Below, piece by piece: positions 1 to 7,113 of a stretch of 8,916 nt of DNA (positions are counted from its first letter, which is position 1; every line of letters starts with the position of its first letter). Under the pieces are notes generated by a model, which saw only the letters and a program-made list of their open reading frames with translations, was not told the origin of the DNA and made no database searches. The position numbers and the translations under genes are program-made. Origin of the DNA: JAAYJR01 sp964540755. Its GTDB lineage: Bacteria; Bacteroidota; Bacteroidia; Bacteroidales; Prolixibacteraceae. The DNA lies in contig CAZIOB010000021.1 in NCBI GenBank assembly GCA_964540755.1, forward strand, positions 1 to 8,916, in the 5' to 3' direction.

Positions 1-2697
1 GGAGCCCTCGCATTTGCTTTCACTGATTCTTTCTGGTTTTCTGCCGTGGAAGGGGAGGTTTATGCTTTATCTTCTTTTTTTACAGCTGCTGTTTTTTGGG
101 CTATATTAAAATGGGAAAATGTAGCTGATGAAAAATATGCAAACCGCTGGCTGATCTTTATAGCCTATCTTACCGGATTGTCAACGGGCGTGCATTTATT
201 AAATCTTTTGGCAATTCCGGCTATTGGCCTTGTTTACTATTTCAGGAAGTATGAATTTTCATGGAAAGGACTTCTTTATGCGTTGTTCATTTCTGCATTA
301 ATCCTGGCAGGAATTCAGTATGTCATCATTCCGGGACTTCCACGTCTTGCTTTTCTGTTTGATAAGTTATTTGTCAATGGTTTCGGATTGCCTTTCAATT
401 CAGGTGTTTTATTCCTGGTATTTTTGATAGTTATTGTCTCTGTTTGGGCTGTCCGCTATACAATCAGGAAAAACTTAGTTATGTGGAATACTGTTGTTAA
501 TTCGGTAATTGTAATATTGCTGGGTTATTCCTCATTTGCCCTGATACTTATAAGGGCTGATGCTAATCCGCCAATGAATCAGAACCACCCTGATAATGCG
601 TTTTCATTACTGCGTTATCTTAACAGGGAACAATATGGAGATCGCCCTTTATTCTATGGCCCTTATTATAACGCACCTGCAATTGCAGCTAAGGGGGAGA
701 AGAAGTTATTCAACAAAGTGGATGACAAATATGTGGTTACAGGTACTACCCCGGCAGGGACTGTCTATGAGAAGGAACTGCAAACGGTTTTTCCGCGGAT
801 GTACAGTAAAAATCCTTCTCATATTGATGCTTACAAGGAATGGGGAAGGGTGGAAGGTATCCCGGTCAGGATCAGAGGCCAGGGTAAGACTGAAACAGTG
901 ATGAAACCTAAGTTTTCAGAAAATCTCAGGTTCTTTTTTACATATCAGTTGGGACATATGTATTTCAGATATTTTATGTGGAATTTTGCAGGCCGGCAAA
1001 ATGATATTCAGGGTCATGGTAACTTTCTTAATGGTAACTGGATTAGCGGAATAGATTTTCTTGACAAGTGGCGTACAGGGCCTCATGAAAAATTACCGGG
1101 TTTTATGAAAAACCAGCCTTCGAAAAACAGGTATTATTTTTTACCGCTTATATTTGGATTGGCAGGGATGTTTTACCAATATAATAAAGGCCGGAAGGGC
1201 AAACAAAGCTTTATTGTGATAATGACACTTTTTATATTCACAGGTATTGCAATTATTGTTTATCTTAACCAGACGCCAATACAGCCAAGAGAAAGGGATT
1301 ATGCATATGCAGGATCATTTTATGCTTTTGCGATATGGACAGGTTTGGCTGTTCCTGCTATTTTTTCGGTAACAAAAAAGATTATTAAAGGGATTCCGGG
1401 AGCTGTCCTGGTTATTATTACTTCTATTATACTTGTGCCGGGAATTTTATTGACAGAAAATCTGGATGATCATGACCGTTCAGGACGATATATGACGAGG
1501 GATTATGCAATCAATTACCTTGAATCGTGTGCACCCAACGCTATTCTTTTTACCTATGGTGATAATGACACTTTTCCCCTGTGGTATGTGCAGGAGGTTG
1601 AGGGTGTGCGTCCTGATATAAAAATTATCAATATGAGTTACCTGGGAATGGACTGGTATATAAGTCAGCATCTTATAGCTTCTAATAAAGCAGCGCCCAT
1701 ACCCTTCTCATTTGATGAACACCAGTATTATACAGGAACAAGGGATGCTGTTTTATTTAGGGATAGAATCGAAGATCCTGTCAGTCTTGCTGAAGCTATG
1801 AAGTTCCTGGGGAGCGATGATGAAAGGACCAGAATAAAAATGAGAAACGGACAACTTCTCGATTACTTTCCTTCAAAAAATTTTTACATCCCGGTCGATA
1901 AACAAAAGGTGATTCAAAATGGTACTGTTCAGCACAAGGATTCATCGTTAATAGCAGACAGGGTGGAATTCAGTATAGACAAGGAATATATAACAAAGAG
2001 TGAAATGGCTGTCCTTAATATTATTGCGGCAAATGACTGGGATAGGCCTGTATATGTGGTTCACAGCCTCCTTCATACAGGAAATATTTTTTTTACGGAA
2101 TGGCTTCAGTTTGAAGGATTGGCTTATAGGTTTGTTCCTGTTAAAACAAAGCCGGGTAACCTGTATTCAGGACATGTCAATACAGATATTTTATATGACA
2201 ATGTAATGAATAAATTTGTCTGGGGCAATGTTAATAACCCAGATGTTTATCTTGATGATTATAATAAAAGAGAGATAAAAATTATTCAGGCACGTTTTAT
2301 GTTCGCCAGACTGGCTGAAGAGCTTGTAAATGAAGGAGAAAAAGTTAAAGCTACAGAGGTGGTGGACAAAATGTTTGAATTGTTTCCCGATGAGCGTATT
2401 CCTTTGAGTTTTGACTCTTTCCCGGCAACAGAACAATATTTTCGGGCAGGTGAGTATGAAAAGGGAAAAGATAAAGTGATTAAAATGGCAAATAACAGTT
2501 TTGCTTTGCTGGATTATTATCTTTCATTGCCTGAAAGATTTGCAGTAGTTGTTGAGGATCTTCAGGAAAGGGAATTGGCACATATCCAGAATATGCTAAC
2601 CCTTAGCAGGAAATACAACCAGAAAGATTTATACAGTGAAATTGATGGCAGGTTGAAAGATCTTATTGGCAGATTGTCAAAAGAAATCGGATATTAG
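1..2697 (+). CDS. DUF2723 family multi-pass membrane protein, presumed GT-C glycosyltransferase (5' truncated)
   Basis: The frame is open from base 1, and 898 residues are visible. The first codons read GALAFAFTDSFWFSAVEGEV, a conserved stretch of DUF2723 proteins, so the in-frame GTG at base 46 is not the start. Perhaps 100-150 N-terminal residues lie outside the window, judged from the usual length of about 1000-1100. Hydrophobic segments lie at visible residues of roughly 24-38, 50-81, 90-113, 129-152 and 160-185. A soluble region follows to about 380, then four more segments (about 380-395, 404-425, 435-460, 467-487) and a soluble C-terminal part to 898. Conserved family motifs are PRERDYAYAGSFY (from about 429) and YGDNDTFPLWY (about 519-529). 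DUF2723 is a GT-C-like fold, and the human relative TMEM260 is a protein O-mannosyltransferase. A role in glycosylating exported proteins is therefore inferred here, and the sugar and acceptor are unknown. The final 130 or so residues are helical and TPR-like in character. Codon use matches the neighbouring genes. Confidence 0.9.
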   Translation, partial: GALAFAFTDSFWFSAVEGEVYALSSFFTAAVFWAILKWENVADEKYANRWLIFIAYLTGLSTGVHLLNLLAIPAIGLVYYFRKYEFSWKGLLYALFISALILAGIQYVIIPGLPRLAFLFDKLFVNGFGLPFNSGVLFLVFLIVIVSVWAVRYTIRKNLVMWNTVVNSVIVILLGYSSFALILIRADANPPMNQNHPDNAFSLLRYLNREQYGDRPLFYGPYYNAPAIAAKGEKKLFNKVDDKYVVTGTTPAGTVYEKELQTVFPRMYSKNPSHIDAYKEWGRVEGIPVRIRGQGKTETVMKPKFSENLRFFFTYQLGHMYFRYFMWNFAGRQNDIQGHGNFLNGNWISGIDFLDKWRTGPHEKLPGFMKNQPSKNRYYFLPLIFGLAGMFYQYNKGRKGKQSFIVIMTLFIFTGIAIIVYLNQTPIQPRERDYAYAGSFYAFAIWTGLAVPAIFSVTKKIIKGIPGAVLVIITSIILVPGILLTENLDDHDRSGRYMTRDYAINYLESCAPNAILFTYGDNDTFPLWYVQEVEGVRPDIKIINMSYLGMDWYISQHLIASNKAAPIPFSFDEHQYYTGTRDAVLFRDRIEDPVSLAEAMKFLGSDDERTRIKMRNGQLLDYFPSKNFYIPVDKQKVIQNGTVQHKDSSLIADRVEFSIDKEYITKSEMAVLNIIAANDWDRPVYVVHSLLHTGNIFFTEWLQFEGLAYRFVPVKTKPGNLYSGHVNTDILYDNVMNKFVWGNVNNPDVYLDDYNKREIKIIQARFMFARLAEELVNEGEKVKATEVVDKMFELFPDERIPLSFDSFPATEQYFRAGEYEKGKDKVIKMANNSFALLDYYLSLPERFAVVVEDLQERELAHIQNMLTLSRKYNQKDLYSEIDGRLKDLIGRLSKEIGY

Positions 2698-2832
2698 TGT
2701 TCCTGTCTCTTTTCTCAGTTTTTTTATTAGCATTTTTATCCCTTACTCTTAATTCTGCAGACTCATCAAGTTATGTCTCATGCTCTATAAGGGTCATTAA
2801 GTTCCCCTCTGGTCATGTCTGTTTGATTATGG
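2698..2832. other. Convergent intergenic gap, no clear terminator
   Basis: These 135 bases lie between the 3' ends of the DUF2723 gene and the minus-strand membrane protein gene. They contain T-rich runs (about 2718-2737), but I find no strong GC stem followed by a T run. The best pairing is only four bases (AGGG near 2789 with CCCT near 2804). I see no coding potential here. Confidence 0.5.
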
Positions 2833-3342
2833 TTAATTAAGAAATACATTGGGAAATAAATGGATAAGTCCGGATAAAATTCCCGCCCACGCCATTATTG
2901 AAATAATCATATAAAAAACAATATGCCTGCGGTGCGAATAATATTTCCCGGCAAGAAAAGCGCCCAGAGGGATTGTCAGAAACGGAGGTGTGGTTACTAT
3001 TATTCCCCAGAATCCGTATGTTTTCCTGAAGCGGACGATCAATCTGTTTTTACGGGTGAATATTTTCGGTTTTTTACGTTTTGTGATTTTTTTATATAGA
3101 TTATTATACCTGCTCTTTATTTTGCCGGGCAATATCCGGGGTATGTATGATAATGCAGTCTTTAAACCCCTTATAACATATTTGCTGAGGTAATAAAAAA
3201 ATAAAAATCCTCCTATTCCGCCAATAAGAACAGCCACAACAGCTTGTTCAAATTCAAGGCCGATGATCATGGCATAGGGCAGCATAAAAATATATTTGAC
3301 CGATGCCAGTAAAATTATATGCAGAATTTTTATTATCATCAT
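2833..3342 (-). CDS. Small basic integral membrane protein, function unknown
   Basis: The gene encodes 169 residues that I do not recognise with certainty. Two hydrophobic segments (about 6-29 and 33-53) come first, followed by a strongly basic region (about 58-107) rich in Lys and Arg. A Pro/Gly-containing hydrophobic stretch (about 110-132, TTPPFLTIPLGAFLAGKYY) and a final hydrophobic helix (about 140-163) complete it. The P-x-L-x-x-P-x-G pattern resembles the re-entrant hairpins of the small multidrug export family (PF06695) and of DedA/VTT proteins. This is a resemblance in pattern only. The start has two consecutive ATG codons, and the upstream AGAGG at a plausible distance could serve as a weak ribosome binding site. 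It sits downstream of the dehydrogenase gene on the same strand, but 141 bases separate them, so a shared transcript is uncertain. It is convergent with the DUF2723 gene. Reality as a gene is supported by coherent membrane topology and by the lack of a better reading frame opposite. Confidence 0.75.
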   Translation of the reverse strand: MMIIKILHIILLASVKYIFMLPYAMIIGLEFEQAVVAVLIGGIGGFLFFYYLSKYVIRGLKTALSYIPRILPGKIKSRYNNLYKKITKRKKPKIFTRKNRLIVRFRKTYGFWGIIVTTPPFLTIPLGAFLAGKYYSHRRHIVFYMIISIMAWAGILSGLIHLFPNVFLN

Positions 3343-3483
3343 AACAGCCTCTGTTAAACGGATAAAATTTTTATTTGTTTTTAAAGATGCCTTAAATTTT
3401 TATAGTGACTTTCATTCTGCCATACTATTGAAAAATCAGTTATTGATTGAGATTCACAGTCAGACTTCTGTACTAAGTTATAT
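3343..3483 (-). other. AT-rich intergenic gap between two minus-strand genes
   Basis: These 141 bases separate the dehydrogenase stop from the start of the small membrane protein gene. The stretch is AT-rich. I found no TAnnTTTG promoter match reading toward the membrane protein gene, no strong hairpin and no convincing small ORF. It probably carries a promoter for the membrane protein gene that I cannot place. Confidence 0.4.
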
Positions 3484-4434
3484 TTAGTTTACCACATTTT
3501 GAGGATTTCCATCCATAAATGCTTTCAGATTTTTAGCTGCTGTTTCCATAAGTCGTATCCTTGCTTCTCTTGTAGCCCAGGCAATATGAGGGGTAATATA
3601 ACAGTTTTTTGCTTTAAAAAGCGGATTATCCGGTTCGGGAGGTTCGGACGACAACACATCAAGGCCGGCGCCGGCAATTCTTCCATTATTAAGTGCATCT
3701 GCAAGATCCTGTTCATGTATGAGCGGTCCCCGGCCGGTATTGACAAGGAATGCCGAAGGTTTCATTTTAGAAATCGTTTTTTTATTTATAAATTTTTCAT
3801 TTTCCTCTGTCAGAGGGCAATTAATACTTATAAAGTCACCTTCAGCTAATAATGTATCCAGGTCTGTCTGATGAGCCTGCATTGAAGTTTCTTTAGGGGT
3901 TCTGGTATTATAAATTACTTTCATTCCAAAGGAAAGACCTATTTTGGCAACAGCCTGCCCGATCTGTCCGAAGCCTATAATTCCCAGTGTTTTGCCGGCC
4001 AGTTCAATTTGAGGTGTAATATGATAGCTGAAATGTGTACTTCTGCTCCAGTCCCCTTTTTTTACGGAGGCATCATGACTGGAGATATTTTGAACATAAT
4101 TCAGTATATGGGAAAAAACCATTTGTGCTACCGACATTGTGCTGTATGCAGGAATGTTTGTCACTGTAATTCCTGCTTCCTTTGCTGCTTCGTTGTCAAC
4201 TATATTAAATCCCGTTGCCAGTATGCCGATATATTTCAGATCAGGAAGTTTTTGCATAGTGTCTTTGTCAAAAACAACTTTATTCGTAAAAACAGCCCGG
4301 GCGCCTTCGGAGCGTTCTATGGTTTTCTCAGGAGGTGTGTAATCATATATGGTACATTCGCCCAACTGCTTAATACTTTGCCAGCTAAGATCTCCGGGAT
4401 TAAGTGTATATCCGTCAAGTACTACTATTTTCAT
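3484..4434 (-). CDS. D-2-hydroxyacid dehydrogenase (hydroxypyruvate/glycerate dehydrogenase-like)
   Basis: This is a 316-residue cytoplasmic oxidoreductase of the D-isomer-specific 2-hydroxyacid dehydrogenase family, which interconverts 2-keto acids and D-2-hydroxy acids using NAD(P)H. The length is normal for the family. The substrate-binding domain is split between about 1-100 and 285-316, around a central Rossmann domain. The dinucleotide loop is GFGQIG (154-159). The catalytic set is complete: Arg235 in NTGRGPLI, Glu264 in SSEPPEP and His283 in TPHIAWA. The substrate-binding loop ATGFN (73-77) is present. The second Rossmann strand ends in Asn176-Thr177-Arg178 instead of the acidic residue usual for NAD, which hints at NADP use. 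Glycerate dehydrogenase, glyoxylate/hydroxypyruvate reductase or a broad 2-keto acid reductase are all possible, and the exact substrate cannot be told from sequence. The gene is divergent from the M48 gene. Only a weak GAG precedes the ATG, so the start rests on the conserved N-terminal strand MKIVVLDGYTL. Confidence 0.93.
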   Translation of the reverse strand: MKIVVLDGYTLNPGDLSWQSIKQLGECTIYDYTPPEKTIERSEGARAVFTNKVVFDKDTMQKLPDLKYIGILATGFNIVDNEAAKEAGITVTNIPAYSTMSVAQMVFSHILNYVQNISSHDASVKKGDWSRSTHFSYHITPQIELAGKTLGIIGFGQIGQAVAKIGLSFGMKVIYNTRTPKETSMQAHQTDLDTLLAEGDFISINCPLTEENEKFINKKTISKMKPSAFLVNTGRGPLIHEQDLADALNNGRIAGAGLDVLSSEPPEPDNPLFKAKNCYITPHIAWATREARIRLMETAAKNLKAFMDGNPQNVVN

Positions 4435-4537
4435 TTTTTCTCATCTGTTTTTGCCATGCTTATCTGCAATTTTATGCCATGGCCGTTTTATTGTCAAAAT
4501 TATTTACGATATTTATTATATCAAAAATACTTTAATT
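4435..4537. promoter_or_regulatory. Divergent promoter region between dehydrogenase and M48/lpxK operon
   Basis: These 103 bases separate two divergently oriented start codons, so promoters for both directions are expected in or near them. The region is AT-rich. It contains a perfect 8-base palindrome GCCATGGC (4476-4483), and the heptamer TGCCATG occurs twice (4452-4458 and 4475-4481), 23 bases apart. I found no convincing plus-strand promoter match. The closest is TGTTTTTG at 4446-4453, which lacks an upstream partner. Confidence 0.5.
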
Positions 4538-4551
4538 ATGAAACCGACAAA
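4522..4551 (-). promoter_or_regulatory. Candidate Bacteroidetes-type promoter for the dehydrogenase gene
   Basis: On the minus strand, TTTG (4551-4548) is followed after 18 bases by TATTTTTG (4529-4522). The second element is an exact fit to the Bacteroidetes -7 consensus TAnnTTTG, and the first fits the -33 TTTG. The spacer is about one base shorter than usually quoted. Transcription would begin near 4515 and give a leader of about 80 bases before the dehydrogenase ATG. The -33 element falls inside the first codons of the divergent M48 gene. AT-rich sequence makes chance matches fairly likely. Confidence 0.4.
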
Positions 4552-6004
4552 AAATATAATTTATCCGGTTCTCTTTTCTCTGGCTCTGATTATGATCCCT
4601 TCCTGTGCCATAAATCCTGTTACAGGAAAAAGACAGATAATGTTAATATCTGAGGAACAGGAGATTGCAATGGGTAAACAATATGATCCCCAGGTGATAT
4701 CTACTTTTGGCCTCTATGAGGATGAAGAATTGAGCAATTTTGTAAAAGAGAAGGGTAATGAAATGGGTAAAATATCTCATCGTCCTTACCTGGAATACCA
4801 TTTTCGCATCCTTGATTCACCTGTGGTCAATGCATTTGCCGTCCCCGGAGGTTATATATATCTGACAAGAGGGATATTGGCACAATTTAACAGTGAAGCC
4901 GAGCTGGCAGGTGTTTTGGGGCATGAAATGGGACACATAACTGCGCGGCATACTGTTAGCCAGCAAAGCAAACAACAACTGGGACAACTTTTGTTAATAG
5001 GCGGAATGATAGCTTCGGAGAAATTCCGTGATTTTGCCGGTTATGCCATGCAGGGAATGCAATTATTATTTCTCAAGTTTAGTCGTGACGATGAACGGCA
5101 GGCTGACCAACTGGGTGTTGAGTATGCTTCACATATTGGTTATGACGGACAGGAAATGGCAAATTTTTTTAATGTACTGAAGAAAATGAATATGGAATCC
5201 AGCCATGGCGGCATCCCGACATTCCTGTCAACTCATCCTGATCCCGGAAATCGTTATGAAGCTGTCAGCCAAATGGCTGAATTCTGGAAAGACAGCCTGA
5301 AATATTCTTCATGGATGGTAAAAAAAGAGAGTTATCTGCATATGATTGACGGAATGGTTTATGGCGATGATCCAAGACAGGGATATGTCGAGGGCAGTGT
5401 CTTTTATCATCCGCAGATGAGATTTAAGTTTCCTGTTCCTTCTTCCTGGAAATTGGAGAATTCACCTCTCCAGGTTCAAATGGCCCCTGATGACGGCAGA
5501 GCAGTAATGATTTTTACATTAGCACAGCAGGATAATCCGGAACTGGCAGCTGAGACTGCCTTGAAAGATTTGAACCTGTCACTTCTCGATTCGAGAAGAA
5601 CTGTTGTTAATGGAATGCCTGCTGTTGCAACTGTTTCACAGCAGGTTTCCCAGGATCAGCAGACCGGCCAGCAACAGATCATCAAAGTACTTTCACATTT
5701 TATTGAATATAATGATCAGGTATATGTATTTCACGGAGTTTCCACTGAAGAATACTTTAATTCTTATTTCAGATTATTTGAATCAACAATGATAAATTTT
5801 GACAAACTTACCGAGGCTTCAAAGCTCAAAGTCAAACCAAAAAGAATTGATGTCAGAGAAGTCAGGAGTCCCGGAACTCTGGCCAATACTTTCAGGTATT
5901 ATAACGTACCGCAGGATCAGATGGAGCATTTGGCTTTGCTTAATAATATGGAGCTTTCGGATAATGTTAATAGAGGGAAACTGATAAAAATTATTTTGGA
6001 TTGA
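4538..6004 (+). CDS. M48 family zinc metalloprotease lipoprotein with LysM-like C-terminal segment
   Basis: This is a 488-residue exported protease. I chose the ATG at 4538 because it opens directly on a lipoprotein signal peptide: basic start, hydrophobic core at about 7-20, and lipobox ending IPSC with Cys23. The open frame extends further upstream, but that part overlaps the dehydrogenase gene antiparallel and carries no signal. After the cysteine comes NPVTGKRQ, a hallmark of M48 lipoproteins. The zinc site is HEMGH (129-133), with the third ligand Glu186 in DERQAD. STHPDPGNR (about 231-239) is also typical. Residues of about 284-430 form a second domain, and about 440-488 resemble a LysM-type repeat (PGTL...LNNM...GKLIKI). 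Relatives such as BepA and LoiP degrade or assist misassembled outer-membrane proteins, so periplasmic envelope quality control is inferred. No acidic export signal follows Cys23, so it should face the periplasm. No Shine-Dalgarno is evident. Its stop overlaps the lpxK start by one base (TGATG). Confidence 0.93.
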   Translation: MKPTKNIIYPVLFSLALIMIPSCAINPVTGKRQIMLISEEQEIAMGKQYDPQVISTFGLYEDEELSNFVKEKGNEMGKISHRPYLEYHFRILDSPVVNAFAVPGGYIYLTRGILAQFNSEAELAGVLGHEMGHITARHTVSQQSKQQLGQLLLIGGMIASEKFRDFAGYAMQGMQLLFLKFSRDDERQADQLGVEYASHIGYDGQEMANFFNVLKKMNMESSHGGIPTFLSTHPDPGNRYEAVSQMAEFWKDSLKYSSWMVKKESYLHMIDGMVYGDDPRQGYVEGSVFYHPQMRFKFPVPSSWKLENSPLQVQMAPDDGRAVMIFTLAQQDNPELAAETALKDLNLSLLDSRRTVVNGMPAVATVSQQVSQDQQTGQQQIIKVLSHFIEYNDQVYVFHGVSTEEYFNSYFRLFESTMINFDKLTEASKLKVKPKRIDVREVRSPGTLANTFRYYNVPQDQMEHLALLNNMELSDNVNRGKLIKIILD

Positions 6005-7113
6005 TGGTAAAAATATTACTATATCCGTTTTCACTTCTTTACGGGATTGTCATTTATATTCGTAACAGATTGTATGATCTGGATATTTTAAAATCCAGAG
6101 AATTTGATGTGCCGGTTATATCAATCGGAAATATTACTGTAGGAGGCACAGGAAAAACACCTCATGTTGAATATTTGGCTGACTTGTTAAAAGATAAGTT
6201 TCAGGTGGCTACATTAAGCCGCGGCTATAAGCGGAAAACTAAGGGATTCCTTTTAGTCGGGACGGATATGCCTGCTAGCAGGGCAGGAGATGAGCCTCTG
6301 CAGATTAAAAAAAAATTTCCGGAGATTAAAGTGGCGGTATGTGAAAACAGGGTTGCCGGCTTAGAGAATTTATTAAATTCCGATAAAAAAAATTCCCTTG
6401 ATGTTATACTGCTTGACGATGCTTTTCAGCATCGCAGGATATCTGCAGGAATCAACATACTTCTGATTGATTATAACCGGCCGCTGGATAAAGATATGTT
6501 ACTTCCGGCCGGCAGGCTGCGGGAAGGAGCAGTACAGGTACGCCGGGCTAATATTATTATTTTTACCAAATGTCCCGCAAATGAGGTTACTCCTATAAAA
6601 AGGAGGATAATACAAAAGCAGATTAAGATAAAACCATACCAGGAACTCTTTTTTACTACTTTTGTTTATGATAAAATTAAGCCTCTCTTTTCAGGGAACG
6701 AATCAATAGATGATCTTTATGAGGATCATTCATATGGTATCATGATTGTAACAGGGATAGCTTCTCCATGGCCTGTCCGGGAATATATGCAGCAATTTGC
6801 CCGTGAAACCCGGATAATGTCTTTTCCTGATCATTATTATTATTCCCGGGAAGATGTGAGATTAATAATGCGTAAGTTTGAAGAGTTAAAATCTATTAAA
6901 AAAATAATTGTAACTACAGAGAAGGATGCTGTTCGTTTTGCTGATTTGACAGGACTGGATGAATCTTTCAGGAAAGTTATTTATTTCCTGCCTGTTAAAG
7001 TTAAATTCCTTAACAACGAAGAGATTTCTTTTAATAAAAAGATTATAAATTATGTTGGAGAAAATAAAAGCAACCGCAAGCTTTTTAAGCGAAAGATTCA
7101 AGGCAAGTCCTGA
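6004..7113 (+). CDS. lpxK: Tetraacyldisaccharide 4'-kinase (lipid A biosynthesis)
   Basis: LpxK transfers the ATP gamma-phosphate to the 4' position of the tetraacyldisaccharide 1-phosphate precursor, giving lipid IVA at the inner face of the cytoplasmic membrane. The 369 residues are normal for the family. The N-terminal hydrophobic helix (about 3-19) is the membrane anchor. The P-loop is GGTGKT (47-52) within SIGNITVGGTGKTPHVEYL. LSRGYKRK follows. AGDEPL places Asp96 where the catalytic Asp of characterised LpxK sits, and the signature LDDAFQHRR lies at 137-145. FPDHYYY puts His277 in the place of the partner histidine. The ATG at 6004 overlaps the M48 stop by one base, which suggests translational coupling. 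A TTG codon directly before it is in frame but less likely as the start. The 3' end overlaps punA by 62 bases. The presence of lpxK indicates a lipid A-making Gram-negative cell. Confidence 0.97.
   Translation: MVKILLYPFSLLYGIVIYIRNRLYDLDILKSREFDVPVISIGNITVGGTGKTPHVEYLADLLKDKFQVATLSRGYKRKTKGFLLVGTDMPASRAGDEPLQIKKKFPEIKVAVCENRVAGLENLLNSDKKNSLDVILLDDAFQHRRISAGINILLIDYNRPLDKDMLLPAGRLREGAVQVRRANIIIFTKCPANEVTPIKRRIIQKQIKIKPYQELFFTTFVYDKIKPLFSGNESIDDLYEDHSYGIMIVTGIASPWPVREYMQQFARETRIMSFPDHYYYSREDVRLIMRKFEELKSIKKIIVTTEKDAVRFADLTGLDESFRKVIYFLPVKVKFLNNEEISFNKKIINYVGENKSNRKLFKRKIQGKS

Noticed and set aside
46..48. GTG as the start of the DUF2723 gene
   Set aside because: The frame continues upstream to base 1 with conserved DUF2723 residues (TDSFWFSAVEGEV), so this GTG is an internal valine.
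2698..2832. Rho-independent terminator between the convergent genes
   Set aside because: T runs are present, but no stem of useful length precedes them. The best pairing is four bases.
3499..3849. A 116-codon plus-strand open frame within the dehydrogenase region
   Set aside because: It is antisense to the catalytic domain of the dehydrogenase and has no domain signature or plausible start context.
4349..4537. Upstream extension of the M48 reading frame
   Set aside because: It runs through the antisense of the dehydrogenase start and the divergent gap. The lipoprotein signal peptide begins exactly at the ATG at 4538.
4009..4653. A 214-codon plus-strand open frame antisense to the dehydrogenase gene
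   Set aside because: It lies opposite the well-supported dehydrogenase, and its translation is rich in Cys, Phe and Tyr with no recognisable domain. It is a shadow of the real gene.
6001..6003. TTG as the start of lpxK
   Set aside because: The ATG immediately after it gives the normal N-terminus and the common one-base stop/start overlap. TTG would add only one residue.
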